Shown here piece after piece: positions 10,643-21,878 of a stretch of 64,000 nt of DNA; within the stretch, counting starts at the first letter, position 1; every line of letters begins with the position of its first letter. The stretch lies in contig CM060188.1 of NCBI GenBank assembly GCA_030549335.1, positions 7,378,001 through 7,442,000 on the forward strand. The letters are read 5' to 3'. The position numbers and the translations under genes are program-made. A model generated the notes under the pieces. That model ran no database searches and had not been told where the DNA came from. It worked only from the letters and a program-made list of their open reading frames with translations. This stretch comes from Pontederia crassipes (lineage: Eukaryota; Streptophyta; Magnoliopsida; Commelinales; Pontederiaceae).

Positions 10643-13600
10643 TCACACTGCAACAAAAATATGATTTAGAGACTAATACATTAAGGACCAATTACATGTT
10701 AGTGTTTAAAATTTATTAGGGACAATTTGGAAAATGGTCCCTAATTTTCTAAATTTTTGAGACAAAAGATTGGTTGGTCTCTATTAATAAATTTAAGGTG
10801 ACCAATTTTAGCATTAGTCCCTAATAAATTTGATATTGAGGACTAATTGTAACATTAGTGCTTATTAATCTAATTAATAGGGACCGGATGGATTGGACCC
10901 ATAATTTTATTATTTTTTCAATGATCTTAATTTAATCAAGTTTTGATTTAGAAAGACTACATCTAAAATCAAACATAAATCACATATCAACGGTTCTTAA
11001 GCTCATCTAATTAATCATAAATCACATTCTAAATTTCCTCCCTTTCCTATTCACGACAGCTCTTAAACTCATCCTCATATTTGCCGACGATTCATAGAAC
11101 CATGATCCAAGTACCAGAGAGTCGCGGTCATGCATCCAGCCCCAATTCTTCGCCGTCGGCATCTTTCGCGGCGGTAGCAAGGGAAGCTAGGGTTCTGGAG
11201 GGAAACGATTGATGCAGCAGAGACGGAGCTTGAGGAGCCGAATACGATCCCTGCTTATGATCCTTGCTCTGTCGTCACCATCAACACGCGCCATAGTTGC
11301 CAATGAGGTAACCTTCAGCACTCCATGTAAAGACCGTTAATCTCGGTTGATTATGCTGAAGTCGTTCCGCATGGGGACGCGTTCAACGCTTTGGACCAGG
11401 CCTGATGGGTCAATGATGTAGGGAAGATATTGGTTGAAATGTCACAAAAAGGTTGTTCATCTTGTGCAGGTGTCTTCTTCCAACTATGGTGACGGAGATA
11501 TTGGCGTAAAGGACAAAATGTGAATCGGAGTGTTATGGGCTTACAGCTAAAACGCATGTACCATGATGGCAGGAATTTGTCCGCAGTATCAGAGTATTTG
11601 GCCGAGTCTTATGACACGCCTAAGTGTGGATGGATTCCTGATATTAATTCTAGATTAATTTCAATATTCAGATTGGATTAGATGAAAAAGAAATGAAAGA
11701 AATTTCTCAGCACTTCAAATAATGAGGGCAAGAGGGTCTAGCATCGTGGTAATGTTTTCTGTTATCACCCAAAACTTGTAGTTTTCAACAGCCTGAACCT
11801 TTTATCTTAGAAGGATGCATGTGAGCTAATACATAAGCCATGTCCTCATTTTTTTAGTGGTGCTACAGTGTACATGGTATGTCAAAACGAGGATAGTGTT
11901 GAGGCTTCCCTCTCCAAGATACAATCAGCCACTGTTAATCTGAACATCCATCTTGAAATTTTTTTATTTTATTTTGCTCATCCAAGGGTGCAACTTTCTT
12001 CACATTTGACCAAATTTTTGGGCTTCAGAATGCCAAATCTCCTATATGATGTGTTGATCTAATTCAAGTTTTTTTTGTTTGTACAGAGGATGGAACATAT
12101 GCTATGAAGAAAGTTATTATTCAAAGTATGGAGTAGTTGGAGTTAGTCTGGCAAGAGATCAATGTTTCGTCTCTCTTTAATCACCCCAATTTGCTTCCTT
12201 TGCTTAACCTTTTGTCTGTCTCCACTCTCCATCATACAATAACACTTATCAGCATAATCAGTTCACTTTGGTAAAAGAAAGTATTTCACTTATAATCAGT
12301 TCACTTTGGTAAAAGAAAGTATTTCACTTTGTAGAATATGCTGGACATGAGGAACTCATATGATAGCTTACTGTGTGCAGCTATTGCAAATAGTGCATAT
12401 GGTAAAATTTGTTCTCGAGAATTTGTCTTGATTATTTTCAATTAAATTTGTTTTTCTTCTTTTTGTTTGGAAAATTATAAGTCAATATCAGAGATGTTTT
12501 GGGCATATTAACAATATGAACTTCTTTTTAGTTATCACATATTCATATTAATATGACAGAGTAATTTTTCTTATCCACCTTGCTTGTAGTTGGCACACAT
12601 GCTAGTCCTTTTAGTTTCTTGTAGTGATATACATATGTAAAATCATTTGAATATTATTTAAGACTACAAAGTCTTTTTGCAGGGGTACAAGTTACAGAAT
12701 TATTATGGATATGCTGCTTGCCATATTGATGGTTTCATCTTCCAGATTTAGTCATTGCTAGCACTATTAATAGATAGTTGCATGTGGAGTTAACATTTTC
12801 AATAAAGAAAACATTTTTTTCCTAATGCAGCGTAACTCCAGTTACTTTTCTTCCTGACACGGTTTCTTTTCTTCTTAACCTAGTGCTAACTCCACGTGAA
12901 TAGTGACTTGAAAGTTGAGAAGACATTTCAGCTATTGCCTTGAACATATTCCTGGAAGAGACAACCTTCAAGATAAAATGAAGGGACAACAACCTCTAGA
13001 TGATGTAGAAGAAAGTGTTGCCTAATTTTTTACTGTCATTTCAAGATACTTTTGTAATTGACAAGATAGAGATATGTTGGCTAATAATTTTACTATGTTG
13101 TCATGTTGAACTTTAACTCGTGATATTTGACACTTTAATAGTTGTTTCTTTTATATTCATTGCAACCTTTTATACTTTAATTTGATTATGAAATATTTTG
13201 ATGTTCTTTTATTATTCAGTTTTATTATCATGCATGCTTTGGATGTAAACTTTAAATCTCATTTAGATGTGTGTCTCACGTTCCAATATAAACTTCATGT
13301 ATGCATCTTTAAAGGATAATTGTATTGATCCCTATTTAAATTTTTAGGGACCAAAATATTGGTGTGTAAAAGTATGCAACTTTAGGAACTAAGCATGTTG
13401 GTAAGTAGAAGTATATACTTTGAGGACCAAGTAGTTTAGTTTTAAAAAAATATACATTTAGAGACCAAAGTCTTGGTCATTAAAATGTCTATCTTTTTAG
13501 AACCAATAGAAAAATTTTGATCACTAAGAACTTTTAATGATCAACCTGTGGGGACCATGGGGGATCAAGATTATTTTGGTTCTAAAAAAAATATTATAGA

Positions 13601-13664
13601 CCAAAATTGAAACTATAGGGACTAATGTCTTTGATTCCTAAAAAGCTTTTTTGTTGTAGTGTGA
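10643..13664. mobile_element. CACTA-like DNA transposon, non-autonomous, carrying host gene fragments, inserted in the copia element
   Basis: The left end reads TCACACTGCAACAAAAA and the right end is the inverse of TCACACTACAACAAAAA: 17 bp inverted ends with one mismatch, containing the CACTA signature. Subterminal regions (about 10,660-10,900 and 13,320-13,640) carry many short copies of GGGACCAAA or its inverse, the usual style of En/Spm-type subterminal repeats. No transposase was recognised. The copia gag reading is interrupted exactly here and resumes outside, so the element is nested. The 3 bp target duplication is not clear (flanks GTA and TTA). The interior has coding-like islands: a kinase exon (12087-12215) and unassigned GC-richer stretches at about 11,090-11,330 and 11,340-11,680. 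A 38 bp tandem duplication lies at 12,254-12,329. Confidence 0.78.
12087..12215 (+). pseudogene. Captured exon fragment of an STK16-like protein kinase
   Basis: After an intron-like polypyrimidine tract and acceptor (TTTGTACAG) the frame reads EDGTYAMKKVIIQ, then SME, a TAG stop at 12134-12136, then LELVWQEINVSSLFNHPNLLPLL. This matches the ATP-binding lobe of the plant STK16/NAK-type kinase family, including the VAIK-like Lys (AMKKV) and the conserved LFNHPNLLPLLD stretch before the hinge. Only one exon with its 3' splice site is present, and it holds an in-frame stop, so it is a gene fragment carried by the transposon. The rest of the kinase was not found. Confidence 0.75.
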
Positions 13665-14079
13665 TTAGTTAATTGAAAACATATCAGAATCGTACCAGAG
13701 TAACAGATGGACTCAAAAACAAAGAATTCATCAAATTGGTAATACTAGAATTCAAACCAGAACTTAAAGCCATTGACAGCAACCAAATATGAACTCGGAG
13801 ACAATAAATCATAACCTGTCGAAGTGTATCACTCTGATACCATATTGAAGATCCATCTCCATGAGCGATAATATCTCTCGGTTGCAAAGGAACACACAAT
13901 AACACCCGATTTGGAGGAAAGCACCAAAGAAATTTTTATTGGAACAAAAAAACAAATTCTTACAACACTACCCTTCTATTTATATGCAAGACTACTACTA
14001 ACTTCTAGCAGCTACGTCTAAGCTACAAACCGCATCCATAAATGTATGCGCCTCGACAAGATCGAAGTGTGGATCAACA
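13665..14079 (-). mobile_element. 5' end of the copia element: start of gag, primer-binding site and 5' LTR
   Basis: Reading on the minus strand: an LTR from about 14,079 (TGTTGATCCACACTTCG) to about 13,843, the primer-binding site at 13,831-13,842, then a gag start (MALSSGLNSSITNLM, frame from about 13,774) that stops at the CACTA insertion. The LTR of about 237 bp has a TG start; its inner end (CTTCAATA) has lost the CA. The strand and order agree with the coding remnants at 7,000-10,642, so the two parts are one element. Confidence 0.72.
13831..13842 (-). other. Retrotransposon primer-binding site
   Basis: On the minus strand TGGTATCAGAGT, one base from TGGTATCAGAGC, the complement of the 3' end of initiator tRNA-Met used by plant copia elements. 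Confidence 0.75.
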
Positions 14080-14395
14080 AAATATCATCAAATATTTTCA
14101 TCACGAAGAAGCTCCTATATATATATATCATAAAAGAATGTCTTATGGTGTCAATATTCTTCGTTTTATTAATCGAGAGGGTTGAAGATCGTTCAATCTT
14201 TTTAAGCTCGTAACTTCTTGTCGAGAATTGAAATCAGCAACTTATTTTATGGCACCATGCAAAATCTGAAGTACAAAACAAGTTATCACCAAAATGTACG
14301 ACTGGTGCTGTGTCAATTCATTCATTCATGCTAATACGTTGTTCTTAATAATACCACGCTAATACTGAAGTACAAGAGAAGTGACTGCAATTCTT
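14080..14395. other. Region downstream of the MATE gene
   Basis: AT-rich, with a short (TA)n run near 14,120. It probably includes the MATE 3' UTR. Nothing else was seen. Confidence 0.4.
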
Positions 14396-15925
14396 CTACA
14401 TCACCAATTCCATCTGATTCGAGATATCGCTATTGACCTTGCCTGCCAACTTTTTTGCCTTCTCTGCTTCCACCTCCCAGTTAATGCACGCCACGAAGAC
14501 CCCCAGCAAGGTCGCCGTCGTCACCGTGCCCGCCAGCAGGCCCAGCAGTATGCCACCTAGGCCAAGCTTCAATTTGAAGCCCATCGTCACGGCCAACGGC
14601 AGCGCCACCGAGTAGAACCCACCGAGGTTGGCGTAAATGCTCAGCCACGGCCTCGCCGTCCCTCGCAGGACCCCGCCGTAGACGACGAGGGGGAAATTGA
14701 TCACCTCCACGATCGCCATCAGCAGCAGCATCTTGCTCGCCTCGTCCACCACGTCCTTATCGTGGCTATAGAGGTAAGGCCAGTGTCCCCTTGCGATCAC
14801 CATCGCCGAGCCTCCCAGAGCTCCTGCAAAGACGCTGAACCCCAAGGACACGTACACGGACGCGCGAGCTGCTCTGACGTTCCCAGCGCCGAGCTCGTTC
14901 GAGACGCGGGTGGACGCGCACGTCGACAGTGAGACCATCGGGGAGTACAGGAGATAGTCGAAGTTCATCAGCACGGCGAACACCGCCACGTTGCGCTTGG
15001 CATCCTGCAGCCTCCCCGTGAGCAGGATCAATATTTCGTAGCACCACCACTCCAAGCACGTCGTGAGACAACAGGGGCCCGACAACCTGAGTAGCTTGAT
15101 CCATTCAGAGGAGATCTTTGTCCGCCAACATCCTCTGGCAGTGGCCCCGTCTTCGGAGCTCTGGTTCATTTCCTCTTCCGGCTTCTTCCGCTTCTCGGTG
15201 ATCACCACGTAGGTTCCCAGCATGACTACGACGCTGAGATCTGTCAAATAGCTGGCCGTGGCCACACCTTGGAGACCTTTGGCCCTGGACAGCACGACGT
15301 TGAAGGGGATGTGAAGAGCAATGGAGACGACCGAGGCGAACAGCGTCGGCAGAGTTACTGCTTGAGAACTCAGATAGGCCTTAAGAGGATAAAAGAACGA
15401 CATCACGGCGAGGTCAGGGAGAAGGAACACGACGTACTTCCTCGCGAGGTGCGCGATGTCCCGCTGTTGCCCGAAGCGAACGAGTATCCTGTCGACATTA
15501 AGCCACAAGAAGGAAAGAGGAAGAGATGCTACCAGCAGCAAGACGATGCCGTTTATGAGGGTTCGACGGAGAAGCCGGTGGTTCTTCGCGCCGTAAGCTT
15601 GCCCGCAAATGGGCTCCATGGCGCCGGAGAGGCCTAAGAGCACGGCATCTCCGGCGGCGATGGCGAAGGTGGCCCCGAGTGATCCCCCTGCCAACTTCAG
15701 CTCGCCTAAGCGGCCGAGGAACGCAGTGGTGATGACCATCTTCATGCACCACGCCAAGTTCACGAACAAGAGGGGAAGGGCGATACCGCGCTGGGCTCGG
15801 AGCTCGGATACCACGGTTCGCTTGATGCCGGCGCCGGTCCATCCTGCTGTGAGAAGCGGCGGCGCCCGGGAGGAATTGGGCTGTAAAAGCGCTGGTGAGT
15901 CTGTAGATCCTCCATGTGACGTCAT
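14396..15925 (-). CDS. MATE (multidrug and toxic compound extrusion) transporter, DTX48-56/ADS-like
   Basis: Single exon, 509 aa, a usual length for plant MATE proteins. A polar N-terminus (about 40 residues) is followed by hydrophobic segments consistent with 12 membrane spans in two MatE halves. Visible family motifs include ALPLLFVNLAWCMKMVITTAFLGRLG in the first span region, GLSGAMEPICGQAYGAKN after span 2, CLEWWCYEIL at the start of the second half, and STRVSNELGAGN. MATE proteins exchange organic cations, hormones or flavonoid-type solutes for protons or sodium at the plasma or an endomembrane; the substrate cannot be read here. The intronless structure and the EWW motif fit the DTX48-56 (ADS1/ABS3) clade. 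A (CT)n tract lies 157 bp upstream of the ATG. The gene is GC-rich compared with its flanks. Antisense open frames are shadows. Confidence 0.92.
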   Translation of the reverse strand: MTSHGGSTDSPALLQPNSSRAPPLLTAGWTGAGIKRTVVSELRAQRGIALPLLFVNLAWCMKMVITTAFLGRLGELKLAGGSLGATFAIAAGDAVLLGLSGAMEPICGQAYGAKNHRLLRRTLINGIVLLLVASLPLSFLWLNVDRILVRFGQQRDIAHLARKYVVFLLPDLAVMSFFYPLKAYLSSQAVTLPTLFASVVSIALHIPFNVVLSRAKGLQGVATASYLTDLSVVVMLGTYVVITEKRKKPEEEMNQSSEDGATARGCWRTKISSEWIKLLRLSGPCCLTTCLEWWCYEILILLTGRLQDAKRNVAVFAVLMNFDYLLYSPMVSLSTCASTRVSNELGAGNVRAARASVYVSLGFSVFAGALGGSAMVIARGHWPYLYSHDKDVVDEASKMLLLMAIVEVINFPLVVYGGVLRGTARPWLSIYANLGGFYSVALPLAVTMGFKLKLGLGGILLGLLAGTVTTATLLGVFVACINWEVEAEKAKKLAGKVNSDISNQMELVM

Positions 15926-16079
15926 ATGTGTTTTAGCAGCTACCGCCCTTCGAGGTGGTGTCTGTGAGATGTTTAATTTTCTCTTTGCCTTCCCTGCATT
16001 CTCGGACTAAAGGAACAGGGGATGGTCGTAACGTAGACTGTGCATGGATGATGTGAGCTTCTTTTTTCCTTCTTCCTAT

Positions 16080-16081
<2 letters not shown>

Positions 16082-16175
<94 letters not shown>
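16082..16175. repeat. (CT)n microsatellite upstream of the MATE gene
   Basis: About 47 uninterrupted CT units (GA on the MATE strand) 157-250 bp upstream of the MATE start. Such GA tracts in plant leaders and promoters can bind BPC/GAGA factors; function here is inferred from position only. Confidence 0.9.
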
Positions 16176-16177
<2 letters not shown>

Positions 16178-16552
16178 CAAAGTAGAAATAACCCTACAAG
16201 TGCTATCTCTACCTCACAACCAAATTTTGTAAACTTTTTTTAACTTTTAAGTTTTAACCCTAGTGTAGCTAATGTCTTAAATGTAATTGTAGTTAAAGAC
16301 GCCGCACAATTAAAGGAGCACAGAGGTCTCACTCAATATTCTATTTGTAGTTCAAAATTAATTTAATTTTATATATTGCGATAAGTGTCCTAATTTGTAG
16401 GGATTGTTGTAAAGTTCAAGGTAATGCTAACATAAACTTCTTAAGAGTAGGTTAGGACTAATCTCAATTTAAACTATTGTAATCCTTTTTATTTCCATTT
16501 AAGTACATTTTGTTATTGTCAAAGATCATCTTCAATATTATAATATCTCGAA
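16176..16552. other. Intergenic, nothing recognised
   Basis: AT-rich sequence with no reading frame or repeat recognised. Confidence 0.4.
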
Positions 16553-16856
16553 TAAATTACACAGATCGTCCCCCAATTTTAGATCAATATCTTAACGATC
16601 CTCCAACTTCACATCGTTCCCGAACTTTAACTTTCATGCACACATCATCCTCCTGACCAGTAATAGATGATTTTTCGATAACCTTACTAACGTGACATAA
16701 TAAAATATAATAAAATAATATAAATAATAATAAATTAATTTTAAATTTTTAAAAAAAAAAGAGGCAGTAGCCTGAGGCTGCCGCCTCTCTCACTAGAGGG
16801 GAACAAGGGGGCGTCGCCCCACCCCTCTTCTCTCCGACGTCGGAGAGGAGGGGAAG
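16553..16856. mobile_element. Fold-back element fragment: left arm plus GC-rich core
   Basis: The arm begins AATTACACAGATCGTCCCCC and runs through wording shared with the other fold-back elements (CATCCTCCTGACCAGT, TTTTTCGATAACCTTAC). At 16,762-16,856 it passes into a GC-rich core. The arm aligns with the reverse complement of 18,610-18,835, but no right arm follows directly, so it is a truncated copy. Confidence 0.6.
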
Positions 16857-17345
16857 AGTTTATCATAAATTTATTATTATCATAAATTTATATATCAATA
16901 ATGATTCATATGTGTGGATATGCTTTGGGTCACACAATTCTTAATTCCTTTCAGATTGAATTTTAAGAAGGGGATAAGGACTATGTGGGACAAATAGTGG
17001 CACATATATATGAGCAACTTTTGAATCGTGATCTGACAGTTCATAAATAATTACTATAAAAATGTATTCAAATAAGTACTTATTTGTGAACCGTCATATC
17101 ATGATTCTACGAAGACCCATATATATGGCTCACTTTTTTTTCACACAATCCTTACGTGGACCCAAAATGGATCCACATATGTGGACCACCATTGATTTAT
17201 GAATCATGGTGATTCTTGATAAATACCTTCAAAATGAGTTTATCATAAATTTATTATTAACATTCATTTATAGTTCAATGATGGTTCATATGCGTTGACA
17301 TGCTTTGGTCCACACAATCCTTAATCCCTTTCAGATTTTATCCAA
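16857..17345. repeat. Repeat block with direct copies at both ends
   Basis: The stretches 16,857-16,985 and 17,237-17,345 share GTTTATCATAAATTTATTAT, a TCATATGYGTKGA segment and CACACAATCCTTAATCCCTTTCAGATT-like text. The middle carries inverted relatives of the same words. No coding signal. Probably a MITE or solo-terminal remnant; class unknown. Confidence 0.45.
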
Positions 17346-18250
17346 TCTTGCAATAACACGTGCATGATTAAGAGAATTATTTCAATAACAATAAAAAATA
17401 TATGCATAATATAATTATTATTTTAGATGGGACTCAATATATTTTTCCCATTCTTATAATGTTTTAATATATTTTGGCACATAAATAAATAGAACTTTGA
17501 CTTAGTGTGGTATCATTTAAGAGGAGATGAATACTAAAATCTTAATATTTTTTATCTTTTAATATATATAAAGTGGGTAAATTATATTAAAAAAACGTAA
17601 ATTTTTTTCTCTTGTTGTAGTTCTAATATACACTTTTTGTGTACAAAATCTTAAACTTTTAAATTGATCAAAGATATAGTTTTTTTTTTTGAAAATTTGT
17701 TAAAATTAGCATATTTTCATTTTATTTTATGCAAATTTGCCGTTATATAATCGATCAAAGTTTAGCTTATATAGATCTAAAATAATATTTTCTTATATGT
17801 AGTGAGATAGAAAAAAGAGTAAGTTGCTTGAAATTCGTAAATATTCAATGATATCATTTTACAATAACTAATCTAAAAGATGATAATTTTTTAGACAAAT
17901 TTTATGCTAAATCTGCTACCAAATGGGTTCCATTATAAAAAAACGTAATTTTTTAGACATAAATTTTATGATAAATCTGCTACCAAAATGGGTTCCTTTA
18001 TAAAAAAAATAATAAGTATGAGCTTAAGATCCTCTATTTGATTTCATAATTCTTCTATCGAAAAACTTGTAAATATCTTTATTAGTTTAGTTCGAGGACT
18101 AGATCGACAGCCAACAAGTTGGAGAATTAGATTCTAGAGTCCTACTCGTTGGCTGAAGATTGTGCATGTGTTATGATCGCCTATGGGATATCCATCGAGT
18201 CCTATAAAACACTTTCTTGGGTGCAGTTAAGTACTATAACTCTCTTTTAT
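17346..18250. other. AT-rich intergenic DNA
   Basis: No gene seen. Apart from the 62 bp tandem duplication at 17,885-18,009 nothing is recognised. Confidence 0.4.
17885..18009. repeat. 62 bp tandem duplication
   Basis: Two near-identical adjacent copies, each with ATTTTTTAGACA, TAAATCTGCTACCAAA and a TTATAAAAAAA end. Confidence 0.75.
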
Positions 18251-18251
18251 A

Positions 18252-18835
18252 AAGATAAATTACACTAATCATCTTTCAACTTTGGGTGAGCTCGCACGGG
18301 GCCGATGAAGGAAGACGTCGGCCCCTTTTCCTTCTTTGTCGACTGCGAGGAAAATACAAGGAGTGTCGGCCCCCCTTCGCTGGCGCGTCAAAGGGGCCGA
18401 GGCACATGCATGAGAGAAGGGGGGCCAAGTCCCCCTCCCCCCTTCACCGTCATTGTGCCCTCTATCTCGCTGGGCAAGGGGGTCGTTGCTTCCTTGTGCG
18501 CCGGTGAGCAGTGCGACGCGGCCGACGAAGGAGAAGAGAGGGATGTTGGCCCCTGTGCGACGGGACTGGCGTCCTTTCCCCTCCTCTCCGACGAGGGGTT
18601 CTTTAATTAAAATTTAATTTAACTATTGTATTTTTATTATTTTATTATATTTTATTCATTATTGTCAGTGAGATAATGGAGGAATCGTTTATTATCGATC
18701 TGAGGACGATGCATACAAGAAAATCAAAGTTCGAGAATAATTTAATTATAAATTAAAGTTAAAAAATCGTTAAAATATTGGTCTAAAGTTAGAGAATCAT
18801 TCTTTTAATTTATTCTTATTTTTATAAAGAAGAAG
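18252..18835. mobile_element. Fold-back element, left arm mostly lost
   Basis: About 35 bp of left arm (AAATTACACTAATCATC) leads into a GC-rich core at 18,285-18,605 with repeated GTCGGCCCC words. A right arm of about 225 bp follows, whose reverse complement matches the arm at 16,553. The open frames in the core look like composition artefacts; they match nothing I recognise. Confidence 0.6.
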
Positions 18836-19991
18836 CTAACAAAAGGATCTAATCTCATGACCTGCCCAGCTGCCCTGCTGCAAAATGACTCATCGTGCAC
18901 TCCACCACCATATATATGTGCATTCGATTGCGTCCCTTCCTTTTTTTCTTTCCTTAATGGATTAGGGACCTGGATTCCATTAACTACTATTTGGTTAGTT
19001 AGTTAGTTAGTTATATTATTAATTTACCAACGTTGTTGTCTTCTTGATCATATATAGTTGAGAATATGTCAGTCGAGAAGTGCATGCAGTTTGACTTAAT
19101 TATTCACCACACGCAGCACTTCTTACAGTTAAATAGCTAGTGCGAAGAAAAGCCAAGTTCTTTGTGATATATAATTTATTCGTTCAACTGATTTTTTTTT
19201 CAATTATAAAAAGAGACCCATTAAAAAGTAACACAAAAAAGTAAAAAACGAAATTAAAGAGGCACAAAATGATATTTGAACTCGTGGTGATCTTTGGAGT
19301 GTGAGTTAATGTCCCAGATATGGAAACGTTTAAACATAAAGATACAAGCCAACAAAAAAAAGGCAAAAAAAAAAGGAAAAAAAAACAGGTTTATCTATTG
19401 TTGGACGGACCTGAGACGTGCACATGCATAGTTACGTGCATTGTTAGGTAACCGTCACAAATCCCTCGAATAGTCGAATTAATTGGATCATCTATTGATC
19501 ACCGGTATTTGGACTGTGAATTTGTCGATTCTTTTGGTTAAGAGATAATGAAATTAAAGTTTCTTCCGGTTAATAGTTGGATTTTATAAATTAATTTGAG
19601 GTGTGTGGAATGGAACTCTAATGAGTTACAATGAGTTGATATGATAGAAAAAAAAGTAGATTTGATGAATTAATTTTTTGTGAGTTTTTAATTAAAAATT
19701 AATATTATAAATATAAAATATAATCTTGTTAATAAATAAAAAAAAGTGTGAAGTATATTTTTTTATTAAAACAATTTTGTTGAAAATATATTACTTAAAT
19801 ATAAAAAGCAATTTTTTATAATTTATATTTAATGAAATATTAAATTTTTTAATGAAATAATAAGTAATAAATTATATTTTATTAATTATTTATTATTAAC
19901 ATTTTACATATAATAAATAACTTATTATATATAAGATAGGTAAAAAGAATAAAAAGAAAAAAGAGTTTGCAATTGAAAATAAAAACAGAAT
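18836..19991. other. AT-rich intergenic DNA
   Basis: Very AT-rich, with A- and T-tracts and one short (GTTA)n run near 18,990. No gene, RNA or element recognised. Confidence 0.4.
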
Positions 19992-20567
19992 CAATTGGTA
20001 GGGGTGAAAGTGGTCGGGTCGATTTTTTTGGTCCAAAAAATATATATATTATTTTTTGTATTAATTTTTTAAATCACAAAATACCACTCTCAAATCATTT
20101 AGGAAAAAGAAAAACCGTCCTCTAACCGATCAATTTTTTCAAGTGCTTTTTTTGAGTCCCTATTTCAATAAATAATATTTTCAAAAATATATATAATAAA
20201 TTAATATTAATATTAACATATTTAATTTTATAACTAAATATAGAATATAGTGTTAGAATTATTAAATTATAGTTTCATAATGTGATAGGAATAAATTAAG
20301 CTATATAAAAATTTATTTCACTAGTAATAAAATAATTGATTACATCCAGATTAATTATATAATGAAAATTAATAAATAAAAGAGGGCTCCATGGGCTCCT
20401 ACGATTTTTTCGAGTGGATCCTAGTTTAAACGAGTCAATTTTGCTCTATTAAAAACCACCTTAAATCATATTCGGTCTTCTAATTTTTTATTTTTTTTCA
20501 GATCAATTTTTTCGGGTTGGGTAGATTTTTCGATTTAGTTGGATTTTTCTTACACCCCTACCAGTTG
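19992..20567. mobile_element. MITE-like element with CAAYTGGTAGGGGTG ends
   Basis: The left end CAATTGGTAGGGGTGAAAG and the inverse of the right end CAACTGGTAGGGGTGTAAG match at 17 of 19 positions. Just inside, GGTCGGGTCGATTTTT is mirrored by GGGTTGGGTAGATTTTTCG. The interior is AT-rich and non-coding. No clear target duplication was found; the style suggests a hAT-type MITE. Confidence 0.6.
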
Positions 20568-21420
20568 TGACCTTGGTTTCGCCGCATTTATTGCGGCTTA
20601 ATTTTGCCTTAGGAACCAGACCACATGAGTGCGTTTGAAAAACCAGGACATAATCAAGGGCTAGTTCCACATGGTTCCACTTATCAAACACACCCCTATA
20701 GAGGTCATTCTCCGGAGGGATGTGGAACGGATCATGACCGTCGATCTTTAATCCAACAACTACAATCCAATGGTGGCAATCTGCATCACAATAAGTCTCT
20801 TCTCCAATCTTTTCCATCTGCTCGTGATTGGCCTTGCCCCGCTCCAACCTTCCACCCTATCGCTCTTCCCCCCTGCCCCATGCGACCGAAAGCTTCGCTC
20901 CGTTCGACGAATGATAGCAAAGCACAAATGTACGACGAAAAAAGCGTCTGGCAAATGGCGAATGACTTCGCAAAGACAAAGCGTCGTCCGCCTTCCCCAT
21001 CCCCCACCCCCGCACCCACTCCGTTGTTCCAACTTAAGCAACAAAGAAGATTTCTCCGATGGCGAATGCATCTCCAGCAAATCATGAGCAAGTGAAGAGT
21101 GAATGTCGATTCACGAAGAAGCTTTGTCCGACGAACTATGAACGACGGATGTCGATTCACAAGCAGAGATTTTGGGGGAAGAGCGGATTGCGAATGGGAT
21201 TGTTCTTTGTTCGACGAAGAACTTGTCTGGCGAGCCATTGAACGACAAGGAAGAGAGGACTTGACAAATGACAAATGATGGGGAAGAGCATCTCGGTGGA
21301 GGCACTCATGAATGGAATCTGTTGGCTGAAAGGGGAATCGAGCGAGTGGACTTTGTTCAGTGAAGAACTTGTTGGGTGAAGCCTCTATCATCGGGGATGA
21401 GTGGAACGATGGAGAAAAGC
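20568..21420. other. Mixed-composition intergenic region, no supported gene
   Basis: This stretch has a balanced GC content and several overlapping open frames on both strands (longest about 200 codons on the minus strand). None has a recognisable domain, and the frames compete. The part at 21,060-21,380 has loosely repeated words such as TTCGACGAAGAACTTGTC. It may be transposon-derived. Confidence 0.35.
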
Positions 21421-21425
21421 TTTCT

Positions 21426-21873
21426 TACAACGATCTGAGGTTTAAGAATCAAGATAGTCTTATTGCATAGTCCCATGTGGGCAAAACACGGAGGAATGAG
21501 ATTATATGTAGCTACCTCCTTCACCTATCAAAATGCGTTTTAAATTCGTACGGGCCGAAAGTTCAAAGCGAACAATATCTTGATTGGACCGAGGATGTTA
21601 TAGAATGGTATCAGAGCTAACCGCATGTGCTCACTTGAGTCATTTGGGAAGGGCCAACATAGACTGCGCTCATCGAGGACGTTAAGTCTTTTATGGGAAA
21701 AAGATTGTAACGACCTGAGGTACAAGGATCAAGATGATCTTATTGAATAGTCTCAGATGAGCAAAATACGAAGGTAGTCATGGACTTATGTAGATATCTC
21801 TTTCACCTATCAAGTCGCGTTTTAAATTCATGCGGATCTAAAGTCCAAAGTAAATAATATCGGGAGTGTTACA
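21426..21873 (+). mobile_element. TRIM (terminal-repeat retrotransposon in miniature), complete
   Basis: A 448 bp element without coding capacity. The 5' LTR is about 21,426-21,602 and the 3' LTR 21,706-21,873 (168 bp, starting TGTAACGACCTGAGG and ending GTGTTACA). The primer-binding site TGGTATCAGAGC, complementary to initiator tRNA-Met, is at 21,606-21,617, just inside the 5' LTR. A purine run (GGGAAAAAGA) precedes the 3' LTR as a polypurine tract. The flanks are a perfect 5 bp target duplication, TTTCT, at 21,421-21,425 and 21,874-21,878. Mobility would depend on proteins from other elements. LTR divergence (the 5' TG is now TA) shows an old insertion. Confidence 0.85.
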
Positions 21874-21878
21874 TTTCT

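Noticed and set aside
18286-18610. Two overlapping frames of 73 and 101 codons
   Set aside because: They lie in the GC-rich core of a fold-back element and match no family I know.
20503-21391. Several 100- to 200-codon frames on both strands
   Set aside because: No recognisable domain, mutually overlapping, with no splice or promoter support; treated as non-coding or transposon-derived.
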